39,064 bases of DNA from a bacterium (GCA_029977865.1 JAPOKA010000027.1:1-39064), one strand, 5' to 3'; counted from the first letter of the stretch, positions 1-9,170 are shown. Notes: generated by a model not told the origin, from the letters alone. Program-made: numbers and translations.

Positions 1-373
1 GACTCCCGCTGACCACATCGGCGGGATGGATTTCGCGATCGGCCTCTTCAATCGCCTGCACGAACTCGGGAATCGCCTCGGGCTCGTGCTGCTCGTCGCA
101 GTCCATCACGATGAGCCAGTCGTAGCCGTCGAGCGTCGCAGCGCGGAGCATGTCGCGCATCGAGCGTCCGTAGCCGCGATTCTCGCGGTGGCGGATCACC
201 TCGACGGGGTGCTGGGCGAGCAGCTCGGGCGTGCGATCGGTCGAGCCGTCGTCGACGACGAGAATGTCGCGTGCGAACCGCCGGACCCGCGCGAGCACCT
301 GCGGGAGATACCGCTCTTCATTGAAGACCGGAATTCCCAGAAGCAGTCGACTTCGATCAGTGGCGGTGGGCAT
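1..373 (-). CDS. family 2 glycosyltransferase, C-terminus cut by window edge
   Basis: Reading leftwards from an ATG at 373, the first 124 codons give a GT-A fold glycosyltransferase domain. Visible are the opening strand GIPVFNEERYL, the nucleotide-binding motif LVVDDGSTDRT near residue 40, and a D-x-D type metal motif (IVMDCDEQHEP) near residue 95. The family transfers sugars from nucleotide-sugars to lipids, glycans or proteins; the acceptor cannot be told. The gene runs off the left edge, so any membrane segments in its C-terminus are not visible. It lies about 110 bp downstream of the secreted-protein gene on the same strand and could share its transcript. No Shine-Dalgarno sequence is obvious before the chosen start. 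Confidence 0.85.
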   Translation of the reverse strand, partial: MPTATDRSRLLLGIPVFNEERYLPQVLARVRRFARDILVVDDGSTDRTPELLAQHPVEVIRHRENRGYGRSMRDMLRAATLDGYDWLIVMDCDEQHEPEAIPEFVQAIEEADREIHPADVVSGS

Positions 374-483
374 GGACGTGACTTCGAGCGACGGGACGGA
401 TTGGAGGCGGGATCTCGCCTGCGGTGCACCCTACGCGGAAGCTCGCGATTTCGGATCGGCAATTCGCCCCAGCTCGTCGCGGA

Positions 484-1986
484 TCAGTCGAGTGGCAGTC
501 CCTTGCGGGTCCACAGCCGTCGCAATTCCTCGAGGGGAATGGGCACGGTGATGGTGCCGTCGGGATCGCGGCGCTCGAGCAAGGCCCCGGAGGAGTCGAA
601 CCGCTGGATCATCGGCGCCGGATCGTCGGGGTGGGCGAGGGTCCGGAGTTCGAAGGCGCCGGGCGGGTCGGAGAGCGGAACCACCTGTTCGAGCCGGCGG
701 GTGACCTCGCCGAGCCTGCGGTCGTAGCCCCGCCAGGCGAACTCGCCGCCGGCTGCGGCGACCTCCGCGAGCAGGGGGCCGACCAGAATCGCCTCGGCCT
801 GCGAAAGCCAGGGCTCGTCGGGAAGGGGCCACTGCCGGGGAGCCCGCGACATCGACTCGCGGCTCGATTCGATGACCTCGAGGACCGAGCGGGGCTGCGC
901 CGTGGTCGGGGCGGCGCGAATGCCGGTTTCCGCGGCGGTCGGTTCGCGGCGGTCGCCACGGATCGTTCGCCGCAGCGACCACTGTTCGCTCGAGCGATCA
1001 AGCGCCACCCAGGCTCGCAGGTTGAGATCGAGCATCTCGGTCGCGGCGGCGGGTCCGGAGTCTGGCGGCAGCATGCGGGCCTCGACGCTCACCAGGATTC
1101 CCGGCTCCTGCTCGGACGGCCGAAGGTTCTCGGGATCCCGAGCAGGGTCGAGCCGGCCGAGGGGAGCGGGTTCGGCACGGACGACGAAGGATCCCAGCTC
1201 GATCAGCGATCCTTGCTCGTCGCGTCGGTAGACCCGATGCCATCGCGGCGTGCCGTCTGCGATCTCGAGGAGCCGCGACGCAGAGATCGCGGCGCTGCGC
1301 CGCCGACCCGCATCGAGCACTCCACGCTCCCATGAACGCATCGCCTCCGAAGATTCGACGGCCGCGCTTGCGAGCATCTGCTCGAGGATCGGCAGCACCT
1401 CGCCGAGGCTCTCGGAAAGGGCGGCGATGCGAAAGGCCACGAATTCCCGACCGTCGCGGGGCACGGTCAAAAAGCCGGTGATGGCCGTGGCGACAGGTTC
1501 CTCCCCGTTTGCCTCGGCTGCAGCGAGGGGCATTTCGACGAGGAGCAGGTGCCCGACCCGGCCGCTGACCTCAAGCGGCCGATTGACGCGAATGTTGAAG
1601 GGGATGCGGTCGCTTCGCAGCGCCTCAAGGAACTCGATCGCCTCGTCGATCGCCTCTGGCTCGGCCTCGCCGCGGTCCGAGCAGAGATAGCGCTCGATCG
1701 CGAGGGTCCACCGCGGAGATTCGCTCGGTTCTGCGAGAAATGCCCGCGGGGCGCCGTCCTCGCGGAGCCCCACCGACCAGATGGTTCCGGGCGGCGGCTC
1801 GATCGAGACCCCGAGTCCGCGGAGGGAAAGCCGCTCTCCGCTGCCGACGGCGGGAATCCCGGGCGGGGTGGCGGGGGCCTGGAGGGCGAGGGCAGGGGCC
1901 GTGAGCAGGAGGGCGACCGCCAGAGCGGCGAAGGCCTCTCGGAGGCCGGCGAGTCTGGGTGTCTGGGAGGGGAAAGGGGTAGGCAT
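484..1986 (-). CDS. secreted protein of unknown function, 500 aa
   Basis: I do not recognise a family. The first 35 residues form a signal peptide, with a hydrophobic stretch [16 protein letters not shown] and a likely signal peptidase I site after ALA. The rest is hydrophilic, acidic and mixed alpha/beta in appearance, with no repeats, no further membrane segment and no recognisable catalytic motif. The ATG at 1986 is supported by a GAGGA eight bases upstream. The gene is transcribed divergently from the ribosomal operon, with about 350 bp between the two. Continuous coding potential over 500 codons and typical GC-rich codon use make it a real gene. Location in the periplasm or outside the cell is inferred from the signal peptide only. 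Confidence 0.75.
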   Translation of the reverse strand: MPTPFPSQTPRLAGLREAFAALAVALLLTAPALALQAPATPPGIPAVGSGERLSLRGLGVSIEPPPGTIWSVGLREDGAPRAFLAEPSESPRWTLAIERYLCSDRGEAEPEAIDEAIEFLEALRSDRIPFNIRVNRPLEVSGRVGHLLLVEMPLAAAEANGEEPVATAITGFLTVPRDGREFVAFRIAALSESLGEVLPILEQMLASAAVESSEAMRSWERGVLDAGRRRSAAISASRLLEIADGTPRWHRVYRRDEQGSLIELGSFVVRAEPAPLGRLDPARDPENLRPSEQEPGILVSVEARMLPPDSGPAAATEMLDLNLRAWVALDRSSEQWSLRRTIRGDRREPTAAETGIRAAPTTAQPRSVLEVIESSRESMSRAPRQWPLPDEPWLSQAEAILVGPLLAEVAAAGGEFAWRGYDRRLGEVTRRLEQVVPLSDPPGAFELRTLAHPDDPAPMIQRFDSSGALLERRDPDGTITVPIPLEELRRLWTRKGLPLD

Positions 1987-2042
1987 CGCCGGGGTCCTCG
2001 TTGGGGGGCGATGCTACGGCGGACCGACATCGAGGGAGGGTG

Positions 2043-2070
2043 TTGACAGGCCATCAGGGCTTCGTACACT
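2043..2070 (+). promoter_or_regulatory. sigma-70-type promoter of the ribosomal super-operon
   Basis: A perfect TTGACA at 2043-2048 is followed, after 16 bases, by TACACT at 2065-2070. It is the best promoter match in the divergent intergenic region and points toward rpsJ. Transcription would begin near 2077, giving a leader of about 260 nt. Confidence 0.65.
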
Positions 2071-2101
2071 TCTCCGTTCGCGCTTCGGTCAGGAGGTGCG
2101 A

Positions 2102-2129
2102 GCCGAACTTCGGCCCGAAGCGAGTTTTT
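2102..2129 (+). promoter_or_regulatory. attenuator-like dyads in the S10 leader
   Basis: GCCGAA-C-TTCGGC (2102-2114) overlaps CTTCGG-C-CCGAAG (2108-2120), so the two hairpins are mutually exclusive. The second is followed by a run of five T at 2125-2129. This resembles a switchable attenuator, but the usable stems are only about 4 bp once a loop is allowed. Confidence 0.35.
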
Positions 2130-2237
2130 CAGACGCTTCCGGCACCGCGGCGGAGACCGCAACGAAATCGGTGGTCTGGCGACGTGGTCGATGCGACTGG
2201 ATGCGCATCGAGGAAACACCACGATCCTTGAGTTCCT

Positions 2238-2264
2238 CACCGCCGCAGAGGCGTCGCGGCGGTG
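2238..2264 (+). promoter_or_regulatory. strong hairpin in the S10 leader
   Basis: CACCGCCGC (2238-2246) pairs perfectly with GCGGCGGTG (2256-2264) around a 9-base loop, about 70 bases before rpsJ. In other bacteria S10 leaders fold into structures through which L4 represses the operon; a similar role here is only inferred. Confidence 0.45.
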
Positions 2265-2335
2265 GTTTCAGTCACAGGTTCTTCGAAGCAGTCTCGCTCC
2301 GTTACTCCGACACCCACAGCAAGGTTCCCCAGCGC

Positions 2336-2644
2336 ATGAGCGGCGGCAAGATCAGGATTCGAATGGAGGCCTACGACCACCAGGCCCTCGATGCGTCGGC
2401 ACGCGAGATCGTCGATCACGCGAAGCGCACCGGCGCCCGGGTGGCGGGACCGATTCCGCTTCCGACGCGTCGGGAGATCTACACCGTCAACCGCTCGCCC
2501 TTCATCGACAAGAAGTCGCGAGAGCAGTTCGAGATCCGAACCCACAAGCGGATCATCGACATCAGTGAACCCAACCATCGCACTGTCGAGGCGCTGAACC
2601 GATTGGTCGTGCCCGCCGGCGTGTTCGTGAAGATCAAGGCCTGA
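2336..2644 (+). CDS. rpsJ: 30S ribosomal protein S10
   Basis: A 102-residue protein matching the S10 family length. It carries the family signature around residues 28-45 ([19 protein letters not shown]) and the conserved end of the long loop, [17 protein letters not shown]10 binds the 30S head and, with NusB, acts in transcription antitermination. The start at 2336 is chosen because it gives the standard N-terminus ([15 protein letters not shown]); an AAGG lies about 11 bases upstream. It is the first gene of the S10-spc-alpha super-operon, after a leader of about 260 nt, with rplC 37 bp downstream. Confidence 0.97.
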   Translation: MSGGKIRIRMEAYDHQALDASAREIVDHAKRTGARVAGPIPLPTRREIYTVNRSPFIDKKSREQFEIRTHKRIIDISEPNHRTVEALNRLVVPAGVFVKIKA

Positions 2645-2681
2645 ACGGCCACCGCAGTTCGCCGCCCCGAAGAGTCTCTCC

Positions 2682-3368
2682 ATGCCTGCCGCCATCATCG
2701 GACGAAAGCTCGGCATCACCCGCTCCTTCACCGCCGAGGGTCGGAACATCCCCGTCACGGTGATCGAGGCAGGACCGTGCGTGGTCACCCAGGTCAAGAC
2801 CACCGCGAGCGACGGCTACGCGGCGGTGCAGCTGGCGTGGGGCGAAGTCGCGCCGCGTCGCTCCACGCGCCCGGTGATCGCCCACGACGTCAAGGCCGGA
2901 ACTTCTCCCAAGCGAATCCATCGAGAGTTCCGCTGCGGCGACGACGCCGAGGCCAACGGCTTCGAGCTCGGTCAGGTGGTGACGGTGGGCAGCCTCGAGG
3001 GCACCAAGTTCGTCGACGTGATCGGCACCTCGAAGGGCAAGGGCTTCGCCGGCGTCATGAAGCGGCACAACTTCGCGGGCCTCGAGGCCTCGCACGGCGT
3101 CGAGCGAAAGCACCGCTCCGCCGGTTCCATCGCCAGCCACGGCACCGACCGCGGCCACGGCGCCAAGATCAAGAAGGGCAAGCGGATGGCGGGCCAGCTC
3201 GGCAACGCCCGCGTGACCCTTCGCAGCATCGACGTGCTCGGCATCGACCCCGAGCGAAACCTTCTTCTGCTGAAGGGCCCGGTCCCGGGTCCCAACGGCG
3301 CCACCGTGTTCATTCGGGCCGCTGGTCGGCTCTACAAGCGAAAGGCCCGGATCCAGGCGGGCGCCTGA
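2682..3368 (+). CDS. rplC: 50S ribosomal protein L3
   Basis: The 228-residue product begins with the typical [12 protein letters not shown] and contains the long loop that reaches the peptidyl transferase centre (about residues 125-160, with [11 protein letters not shown] and the conserved [13 protein letters not shown]). The Gln in MAGQLG is the residue methylated by PrmB in enterobacteria. L3 is an early assembly protein near the 3' end of 23S rRNA. Its length is a little above that of E. coli L3 (209 residues). It is followed by an unusually long gap of about 165 bp before rplD, in which I see no gene or clear terminator. Confidence 0.97.
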   Translation: MPAAIIGRKLGITRSFTAEGRNIPVTVIEAGPCVVTQVKTTASDGYAAVQLAWGEVAPRRSTRPVIAHDVKAGTSPKRIHREFRCGDDAEANGFELGQVVTVGSLEGTKFVDVIGTSKGKGFAGVMKRHNFAGLEASHGVERKHRSAGSIASHGTDRGHGAKIKKGKRMAGQLGNARVTLRSIDVLGIDPERNLLLLKGPVPGPNGATVFIRAAGRLYKRKARIQAGA

Positions 3369-3534
3369 CCGCCTGGCGGATCGGAGAGGCCCGCGCCGGC
3401 AGCGTCCGGAGCCCGCGGGAACCGCCCGATCGCGACAACCTTCGGCATCCGAGTCCGATGCCTGCCCGCGACCCGATGTGACGGTCGCCGGAGGCTAGGG
3501 CGAGACGGCTCCAATGGGAGCCATCGAGGAACCC

Positions 3535-4197
3535 ATGATCGACCTTCCGATCTACGACCGAAACGGCAAGCAGGTGGATTCGCTGTCCATCGACGAGAAG
3601 GATCTCGGCACCGAGGTCCGCTACGCCCTGCTCAAGCAGGCCTACGTCATCACCCACGGCAATCAGCGGCAGGGCTCGGCCCGCACTCGCAACCGCTCGC
3701 GAGTCGCCGGCTCAACCCGCAAGCTCTACAAGCAGAAGGGCACCGGCAACGCCCGCGCCGGCACCGTCCGCACCAACATCCGCAAGGGTGGCGGCGTCGC
3801 CTTCGCGAAGGTCCGCAGCCGCGAGGACTTCCGCACCTCGCTCACCAAGAAGATGCGGCGGCTCGCCAACCGCAACGCCCTGCTCGCCAAACTGGTCGAC
3901 GGCGAGGTGAAGTGCTTCGCCGATCTCTCCTTCGAGGCTCCCAAGACCCGCGACTTCGCGGCGTCGCTCGCCGCGGTGGGCATCGATCGCACCTGCCTGG
4001 TCGCGCTCGCCAAGGAGAACCGCAACGGACTCCGAAGCGCCCGCAACATCGCCGAGGTCGATTGCACCCGGATCGACCAGCTCAGCGCGTTCGACCTGCT
4101 GAACCACCGCTATCTCGTCACCGACCGCAGGAGCCTCGAGTCCTTCCTCGACGGCTCCTGCTTCGCTTCCACGCCCGTCGCGGAGAAGTCCCGATGA
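3535..4197 (+). CDS. rplD: 50S ribosomal protein L4
   Basis: L4 of 220 residues, with the extended loop that lines the exit tunnel visible as RSRVAGSTRKLYKQKGTGNARAG split over about residues 55-80 (the family form is KGTGRAR...G). In E. coli L4 also represses its own operon through the S10 leader. I prefer the ATG at 3535 because GAGGA sits 4 bases upstream and the protein then begins MIDLPIYDRNGK, as usual; another in-frame ATG at 3514 would add seven residues. Its stop codon overlaps the rplW start in an ATGA, so translation of the two is probably coupled. Confidence 0.96.
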   Translation: MIDLPIYDRNGKQVDSLSIDEKDLGTEVRYALLKQAYVITHGNQRQGSARTRNRSRVAGSTRKLYKQKGTGNARAGTVRTNIRKGGGVAFAKVRSREDFRTSLTKKMRRLANRNALLAKLVDGEVKCFADLSFEAPKTRDFAASLAAVGIDRTCLVALAKENRNGLRSARNIAEVDCTRIDQLSAFDLLNHRYLVTDRRSLESFLDGSCFASTPVAEKSR

Positions 4198-4472
4198 TCG
4201 CCACGCAGGTCATCCGCCGTCCCCTCGTCACCGAGAAGGCGACCCACGCCTCGAGCGAGCTGCAGCGCTACGCCTTCGAGGTCGATGGTCGCGCCACCAA
4301 GGTCGACATCCGCAAGGCGGTCGAGGAGCTCTACGGCGTTCGCGTCCTGAAGGTCGCGACCCGCGTCCGCAAGGGCCACGCCCGCCGACTCAAGTACGGG
4401 GTCATTCAGACCGGCTCCGTGAAGCACGCCATCGTTCGCATCCACTCCGAGGACCGCATCGAGCTCTTCTGA
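4194..4472 (+). CDS. rplW: 50S ribosomal protein L23
   Basis: A 92-residue L23 with the standard opening IRRPLVTEKATHAS and the beta-hairpin region VRVLKVATRVRKGHARR. L23 sits at the tunnel exit and is the docking site for trigger factor and SRP. The ATG overlaps the rplD stop codon (ATGA), and rplB follows after 28 bp. Length and order fit the canonical S10 cluster. Confidence 0.96.
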   Translation: MIATQVIRRPLVTEKATHASSELQRYAFEVDGRATKVDIRKAVEELYGVRVLKVATRVRKGHARRLKYGVIQTGSVKHAIVRIHSEDRIELF

Positions 4473-4500
4473 GCGCGATCGCCGCAGCAGAGACCTTCCC

Positions 4501-5355
4501 ATGGCCGTCCGCGTCTACAAGCCGGTCACCAACGCTCGCCGCAACGCCTCGGTGAATCTTCATGCCGAGGTCACCAAGCGCACCCCCGAGAAGTCGCTGC
4601 TCGCGCCGCTCCACGGAACCGGCGCCCGCAACAGCCAGGGCAAGCGCACGGTGCGAGGCCAGTCTGGTGGCCACAAGCGCCGCTACCGCAAGATCGACTT
4701 CCGCCGCAGCAAGGACGACATCGCCGCCAAGGTGATCGGCATCGAGTACGACCCCAATCGCTCCTGCCACATCGCCCTGCTCGAATACGCCGACGGCGAC
4801 CGCCGCTACATCATCGCCCCCAAGGATCTCACCGACGGCGGCGAGGTCATGAGCTCGAGCAAGGCCATCGAGCCGAAGGCCGGCAACTGCATGCCGCTTC
4901 GCTTCATCCCCACGGGTCTCACCGTCCACAACGTGGAGATGGTGCCCGGCTCGGGAGGGCGAATCTGCCGTGCGGCGGGTCTCGGCGCTCGCCTCACCAA
5001 CCGCGAAGGGCGGTGGGCGACCCTGGTTCTTCCCTCCGGCGAAATCCGGCAGGTCTCGGTGGATTGTCGAGCCACGGTCGGTTCGGTCGGCAACGCCGAT
5101 CACGGCAACGTCAAGCTCGGCAAGGCCGGCCGCGCCCGCTGGATGGGTCGCCGCCCGGTCACCCGCGGCGTCGCCATGAGCCACCACCAGCACCCGCACG
5201 GCGGCGGCGAAGGCAAGTCCAAGGGTGGGCAAGAGCCCTCCAACGCCTCCGGCACCCAGTCCAAGGGCGGACGCACCCGTCGCCGCGGCAAGTCCAGTGA
5301 CCTTCGCATCCTCCGCCGTCGCCGCTCGGTGCGGTACGGCCAGCTGACCCTCTGA
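4501..5355 (+). CDS. rplB: 50S ribosomal protein L2
   Basis: L2 of 284 residues, close to the usual 273-280. Both RNA-binding domains are visible: the OB-like region with [14 protein letters not shown] near residue 58, and the C-terminal motif [19 protein letters not shown] near residues 226-245. The latter holds the conserved His (equivalent to E. coli His229) close to the peptidyl transferase centre. L2 is needed for subunit association. The C-terminal part has a short extra segment rich in Gly, Ser and Lys. It lies between rplW and rpsS in normal order. Confidence 0.97.
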   Translation: MAVRVYKPVTNARRNASVNLHAEVTKRTPEKSLLAPLHGTGARNSQGKRTVRGQSGGHKRRYRKIDFRRSKDDIAAKVIGIEYDPNRSCHIALLEYADGDRRYIIAPKDLTDGGEVMSSSKAIEPKAGNCMPLRFIPTGLTVHNVEMVPGSGGRICRAAGLGARLTNREGRWATLVLPSGEIRQVSVDCRATVGSVGNADHGNVKLGKAGRARWMGRRPVTRGVAMSHHQHPHGGGEGKSKGGQEPSNASGTQSKGGRTRRRGKSSDLRILRRRRSVRYGQLTL

Positions 5356-5380
5356 TCGAAAGCACCCCCACGAGCCAGAC

Positions 5381-5659
5381 ATGAGCCGATCGACCAAGAA
5401 GGGACCGCACGTCGACGAGAAGCTCTACCGCAAGGTGGAGCGTCAGGTGGAGAGCGGACGCAAGGTGCCCATCAAGACCTGGGCCCGCGACTGCACCATC
5501 GTGCCCGAGTTCGTGGGCATGACCTTCCAGGTCCACAACGGTCGCGCCTTCAACGAGGTCTTCTGCACCGAGGACATGGTCGGCCACAAGCTCGGCGAGT
5601 TCAGCCCGACCCGTGTCTTCCGCGGCCACACCAACAAGAAGGAGGGCCTCAGCAGCTGA
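5381..5659 (+). CDS. rpsS: 30S ribosomal protein S19
   Basis: S19 of 92 residues, the standard length. It starts [15 protein letters not shown] and contains the conserved core [19 protein letters not shown] and the C-terminal signature [17 protein letters not shown]19 forms a complex with S13 in the 30S head near the A-site tRNA. It is 25 bp after rplB and 28 bp before rplV. Confidence 0.97.
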   Translation: MSRSTKKGPHVDEKLYRKVERQVESGRKVPIKTWARDCTIVPEFVGMTFQVHNGRAFNEVFCTEDMVGHKLGEFSPTRVFRGHTNKKEGLSS

Positions 5660-5687
5660 GCGGTTCGCGCTCGGCGAGGCAACTTCC

Positions 5688-6020
5688 ATGTCCTACGTCG
5701 CATCCCACCGGTTCGCCCGCATCGCTCCCCGCAAGGCCCGCCTGGTCGCCGACCAGATCCGCGGCGCTGCGGTGGACCGCGCCCTGGCGACCCTCGAGGT
5801 CTCCAAGCGCCGCGGCGGGTGGTACCTCCGATCGGTGCTCAAGAGCGCCATCGCCAACGCGGAGGAGAAGTCCGCCGACGTCGCGCGGCTGGTGGTCTCC
5901 GAGGTGCGGGTCGACGAGGGCCCGACCATCAAGCGGTTCCAGCCCAAGGATCGTGGGCGAGCCCATCCCATCCGCAAGCGAACCAGCCACATCCACGTCG
6001 CAGTCGAGGAGCGCGACTGA
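5688..6020 (+). CDS. rplV: 50S ribosomal protein L22
   Basis: L22 of 110 residues. The first third has the usual RIAPRKARLVADQIRG. The C-terminal beta-hairpin that reaches into the exit tunnel is visible as KRFQPKDRGRAHPIRKRTSH. The ATG at 5688 gives the standard N-terminus (MSYVASHRFARIAP); the open frame continues upstream to 5613, but only by overlapping rpsS. L22 with L4 forms the tunnel constriction and is a site of macrolide-resistance mutations in other bacteria. Confidence 0.96.
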   Translation: MSYVASHRFARIAPRKARLVADQIRGAAVDRALATLEVSKRRGGWYLRSVLKSAIANAEEKSADVARLVVSEVRVDEGPTIKRFQPKDRGRAHPIRKRTSHIHVAVEERD

Positions 6021-6048
6021 CCGCTTCGGCGGCCGGAGCCACCACACC

Positions 6049-6750
6049 ATGGGACAAAAGACTCATCCGTTCGGCTTCCGCGTGGGCATCACCGAGGCGC
6101 ATCGCTCCCGGTGGTTCGCCCCCAAGGCGCTCTTCGGCGAACTGCTCGTCGAGGACTTCCGCATTCGGCGCTACATCGATCGCCGACTGAACCGCACGCC
6201 TCCCTTCGCGGCGGTCTCGGACATCCACATCGAGCGTACCCGCGAGGAACTGACGGTCATCATCAAGACCGCGCGACCGGGACAGATCGTGGGCCGACAG
6301 GGTTCCGAGGTCGAGGCGCTCACCGCCGACCTCCAGGCCCTCACCGGCCGCAAGGTCTCGATCCGCATCATCGAGATCAAGAACCCCGAGATCGACGCCA
6401 AGCTGATCGCCGAGACCATCGGCGACCAGCTTCGCAAGCGGGCCAACTACCGCCGCCTGCTCAAGCAGCGCTGCGAGTCGGCCATTCAGAACGGCGCCAA
6501 GGGCGTCCGCATCCAGATCTCCGGCCGCCTCGGCGGCGCCGAGATGTCGCGGACCTTCGCCCAGCGGCTCGGTTCGATTCCGCTCTCCACGCTGCAGGCG
6601 AACGTGGACTATGCCTGCACCGCCAGCTTCACCACCTACGGAGCACTCGGCGTCAAGGTCTGGATCTTCAAGGGCATGTACGGCGAGAAGGAGGAGGACT
6701 ACACCTCCACCGCCGCCGGCGGACGGGCCCGCGCCCGCGGCCGTCGCTGA
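6049..6750 (+). CDS. rpsC: 30S ribosomal protein S3
   Basis: S3 of 233 residues, beginning MGQKTHPFGFRVGI as in nearly all bacteria. The type II KH domain shows its GRQG loop (IVGRQGSEVEAL) near residue 85. The C-terminal domain has GVRIQISGRLGGAEMSR and the end motif ALGVKVWIFKG. S3 lies at the mRNA entry channel and contributes to helicase activity. The last 20 residues are a basic Arg/Gly tail. It follows rplV by 28 bp. Confidence 0.97.
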   Translation: MGQKTHPFGFRVGITEAHRSRWFAPKALFGELLVEDFRIRRYIDRRLNRTPPFAAVSDIHIERTREELTVIIKTARPGQIVGRQGSEVEALTADLQALTGRKVSIRIIEIKNPEIDAKLIAETIGDQLRKRANYRRLLKQRCESAIQNGAKGVRIQISGRLGGAEMSRTFAQRLGSIPLSTLQANVDYACTASFTTYGALGVKVWIFKGMYGEKEEDYTSTAAGGRARARGRR

Positions 6751-6789
6751 TCCCCGCCGCACGAGTCGACGAGCCTCAGGAGCACCACC

Positions 6790-7209
6790 ATGGTCATGAT
6801 GCCCAAGCGAATCCGGTTCCGGAAGCAGCAGCGAGGCCGCCTGCGCGGCAACGCCACGCGGGGCAACTACGTCAGTTTCGGCGAGTTCGGTCTGCAGGCG
6901 CTCGAACACCACTGGCTCAGCGCCCGGCAGATCGACGCCGGCCGCATCGCGGCGCAGCACTACCTGCGCCGTCAGGGCAAGGTGTTCATCCGCGTCTTCC
7001 CCGACAAGCCCATCTCCAAGAAGCCGCTCGAGCAGCGGATGGGCAAGGGCAAGGCGGAGACGGCCTTCTGGGCCGCCCGCATCAAGCCCGGCACCGTGCT
7101 CTTCGAGATCGCCGGAGTGCCCGAGGACATCGCCCGGGCCGCCATGGCCCGCATCGCCCACAAGATGCCGATTCGCTGCCGCTTCGTCGGTCGCCGGATC
7201 GCCGTGTGA
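6790..7209 (+). CDS. rplP: 50S ribosomal protein L16
   Basis: L16 of 139 residues (usual 136-140). The family signature is seen in MMPKRIRFRKQQRGRLRG at the start and in RMGKGKAETAFWAARIKPG in the second half. L16 binds near the A-site and 5S rRNA, and the tip of its loop contacts aminoacyl-tRNA. Three in-frame ATG codons lie at 6790, 6796 and 6799; the first is given, but initiation at 6799 would also produce a normal L16. Confidence 0.96.
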   Translation: MVMMPKRIRFRKQQRGRLRGNATRGNYVSFGEFGLQALEHHWLSARQIDAGRIAAQHYLRRQGKVFIRVFPDKPISKKPLEQRMGKGKAETAFWAARIKPGTVLFEIAGVPEDIARAAMARIAHKMPIRCRFVGRRIAV

Positions 7210-7235
7210 CCCCCTAACCCGAACCGAGCCACGCC

Positions 7236-7439
7236 ATGACCGCCAACGAAGTTCGAAAGCTGTCCGACGAAGAGATCGCGGTGGAGACCGCGAGGCTTCG
7301 TCGCCGCCTGCTCGATCTGCGGACGCAGACGGTGACCGACAAGGTCGCCGACAACTCGCAGTTCACCAAGACCCGCCGCGACGTGGCCCGCCTGCTCACC
7401 GAGGCGTCCCGCCGCAGCAAGGAGGTCGCTTCGCGATGA
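7236..7439 (+). CDS. rpmC: 50S ribosomal protein L29
   Basis: A 67-residue, largely helical protein with the L29 pattern: an N-terminal MTANEVRKLSDEEI, a central LRRRLLDLRTQTVTDK and a C-terminal KTRRDVARLLT. L29 packs against L23 at the tunnel exit. Position between rplP and rpsQ is canonical, and its stop codon overlaps the rpsQ start (ATGA), indicating translational coupling. Confidence 0.94.
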   Translation: MTANEVRKLSDEEIAVETARLRRRLLDLRTQTVTDKVADNSQFTKTRRDVARLLTEASRRSKEVASR

Positions 7440-7741
7440 AGCCGAACACCCCGCTCGCCATTCCCGAGAAGAGCCCCCGCAAGATCGGAGTGGTCGAGAG
7501 CGACTCGCGCGACAAGACCCGCACCGTGGTCATCGCGCGGTCGTCCCAGCATCCCAAGTACGGCAAGCTGCTCCGACGCCGCACCGTGCTGCACGTCCAC
7601 GACGAGTCCAACGAGAGCCGCCGCGGCGATCGCGTGGAGATCGCGGAGTGCCGGCCCATCTCCCGCACCAAGCGCTGGGCGCTGGTGCGCATCGTCGAAC
7701 GAGGCCACGCGCCCATCACCGCTGATTCACTCCCGTCCTGA
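7436..7741 (+). CDS. rpsQ: 30S ribosomal protein S17
   Basis: S17 of 101 residues with the OB-fold signature: KIGVVESDSRDKTRTVVI, then HPKYGKLLRRRTVLHVHDE and the conserved GDRVEIAECRPISRTKRW. It is about 15 residues longer than E. coli S17 because of extra residues at both ends. S17 is a primary 16S rRNA binder in the 30S body. The start codon overlaps the rpmC stop. Confidence 0.96.
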   Translation: MKPNTPLAIPEKSPRKIGVVESDSRDKTRTVVIARSSQHPKYGKLLRRRTVLHVHDESNESRRGDRVEIAECRPISRTKRWALVRIVERGHAPITADSLPS

Positions 7742-7789
7742 TGCACGCCCCAGGTCCGCGGCAGCGTCCGCGGTCCGGAGTCCACCGCC

Positions 7790-8176
7790 ATGATCCAGAA
7801 GGAAACCAGACTCGAAGTGGCCGACAACAGCGGCGCCAAGGTCGCGATGGTGATCGGCGTGCTCGGCGCCTCCACCGCCAGCGGCCGGTTCACCCGCCTG
7901 TCGATGGGCGTCGGCGACCGCGTGGTCTGCACCGTGAAGAAGGCGCTGCCGCACGCGGACATCAAGGCCGGCGACAAGGTGCAGGCGGTGATCGTCCGCA
8001 CCAAGTACCCGACCCGCCGCGACGACGGTTCCTACGTTCGCTTCGATTCCAACGCCTGCGTCCTCGTGGACAAGGAAGGCAACCCGAAGGGCACCCGCAT
8101 CTTCGGTGCCGTCGCCCGCGAGCTTCGCGAGCGGAACTACATGAAGATCGTCTCACTGGCGACGGAGGTCGTCTGA
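7790..8176 (+). CDS. rplN: 50S ribosomal protein L14
   Basis: L14 of 128 residues, slightly above the usual 122. It begins [17 protein letters not shown], has the family signature in the middle (VKAVIVRT-type, here [17 protein letters not shown]), and ends with [18 protein letters not shown]14 lies at the subunit interface, contacts 16S helix 14 and is the docking site for the silencing factor RsfS in other bacteria. The rplX start follows after one base. Confidence 0.97.
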   Translation: MIQKETRLEVADNSGAKVAMVIGVLGASTASGRFTRLSMGVGDRVVCTVKKALPHADIKAGDKVQAVIVRTKYPTRRDDGSYVRFDSNACVLVDKEGNPKGTRIFGAVARELRERNYMKIVSLATEVV

Positions 8177-8177
8177 C

Positions 8178-8510
8178 ATGCCGCGACACATTCGCAAGGG
8201 CGACACCGTGGTGGTGACCGCCGGCAACTTCAAGGGCGCGGTGGGCGAGGTGCTCGCCATCGACGGCGACGCCGGCACCTGCACGGTCAAGGGCGTCAAC
8301 GTCCGCGCCAAGCGGCTTCGTCCCAACGCCAACCGGCCGCGCGGCACCACCGTGCAGGTCGAGTACCCCATTCACATGAGCAACGTCAGCCCCGCGGTCG
8401 ACGGCAAGCCCAGCCGCGTTCGCTTCGAGAGCCGACCCGACGGATCCAAGGTTCGGATCGCGGTCCGGGGCGGGAAGGTGCTGCACACCCTGAGAGGACC
8501 GCGCGGCTGA
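8178..8510 (+). CDS. rplX: 50S ribosomal protein L24
   Basis: L24 of 110 residues. The KOW motif opens the protein: HIRKGDTVVVTAGNFKGAVG, in which the invariant Gly of the KOW loop is present. The later PIHMSNVSPAV and KPSRVRFE match the family. L24 is one of the two assembly-initiator proteins of the large subunit. It starts one base after the rplN stop, so the pair is probably translationally coupled. Confidence 0.96.
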   Translation: MPRHIRKGDTVVVTAGNFKGAVGEVLAIDGDAGTCTVKGVNVRAKRLRPNANRPRGTTVQVEYPIHMSNVSPAVDGKPSRVRFESRPDGSKVRIAVRGGKVLHTLRGPRG

Positions 8511-8535
8511 GGCCGCGTTCGCGAGGATTTCGACC

Positions 8536-9135
8536 ATGGTCGCCACCAAGGCCACTCCCAGACTTCAAGCCCTCTTCCGCGACACCGTGGTGCCTGCGGC
8601 GAAGGAGAAGTTCGGCCTCACCAACCCCCACCAGGTGCCGCGCATCGCCAAGATCGTGGTGAACTGCGGAATCGGGCGGTTCCTCGAGAACCAGAAGCTC
8701 AAGCCCGAGGTCCGCGACACCGTGATCTCCACGCTGACCACCATCACCGGCCAGCGGCCGGTGATGATCGCGACCCGCCACGCGGTCGCCAACTTCAAGG
8801 TCCGCGAAGGAGCGCCGTCTGCGTTCATGGTCACCATTCGCCGCGACCGCATGTGGAGCTTCCTCGAGCGGCTGATCCACCTCGCGGCGCCCCGCATCAA
8901 GGACTTCCGCGGGCTGCCCAAGAACTCCTTCGACAAGAGCGGCAACTACTCCATGGGACTCACCGAGCAGGCGGTCTGGCCGGAGATCAACATGGCCAAC
9001 GTGGTGTTCTCCCACGGAATGAACATCAACATCGTCTTCGAGAACAGCACGCCCGAGATGAGCCGCTTCGTGCTCACCGAACTCGGCATGCCCTTTATGC
9101 GCGACGAGGACGCGGCCGGCGGCCGCGCTCGCTGA
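8536..9135 (+). CDS. rplE: 50S ribosomal protein L5
   Basis: L5 of 199 residues; E. coli L5 has 179. Conserved segments are [36 protein letters not shown] and [16 protein letters not shown]. It binds 5S rRNA in the central protuberance and touches P-site tRNA. A GAGGAT motif lies about 8 bases before the ATG. The extra length comes from a slightly longer N-terminus and a short Gly/Arg tail ([10 protein letters not shown]). Confidence 0.97.
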   Translation: MVATKATPRLQALFRDTVVPAAKEKFGLTNPHQVPRIAKIVVNCGIGRFLENQKLKPEVRDTVISTLTTITGQRPVMIATRHAVANFKVREGAPSAFMVTIRRDRMWSFLERLIHLAAPRIKDFRGLPKNSFDKSGNYSMGLTEQAVWPEINMANVVFSHGMNINIVFENSTPEMSRFVLTELGMPFMRDEDAAGGRAR

Positions 9136-9170
9136 ACCGACCCCGAACCCACCCACGCGGATCCACACGC

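Larger units (their letters stand above)
1987..2335. other. divergent intergenic region holding the S10 operon promoter and leader
   Basis: No gene is seen in this 349 bp stretch. It separates the minus-strand secreted-protein gene from rpsJ. It contains the promoter at 2043-2070, two overlapping dyads followed by a five-T run (2102-2129), and a strong hairpin (2238-2264). These lie in the untranslated leader of the ribosomal operon. In-frame upstream codons of rpsJ extend the open frame back to 1781, but that extension shows no ribosomal-protein similarity and overlaps the promoter. Confidence 0.6.

Noticed and set aside
5929-7161. 410-codon minus-strand open frame across rplV, rpsC and rplP
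   Set aside because: Antisense to three ribosomal proteins of canonical order and length.
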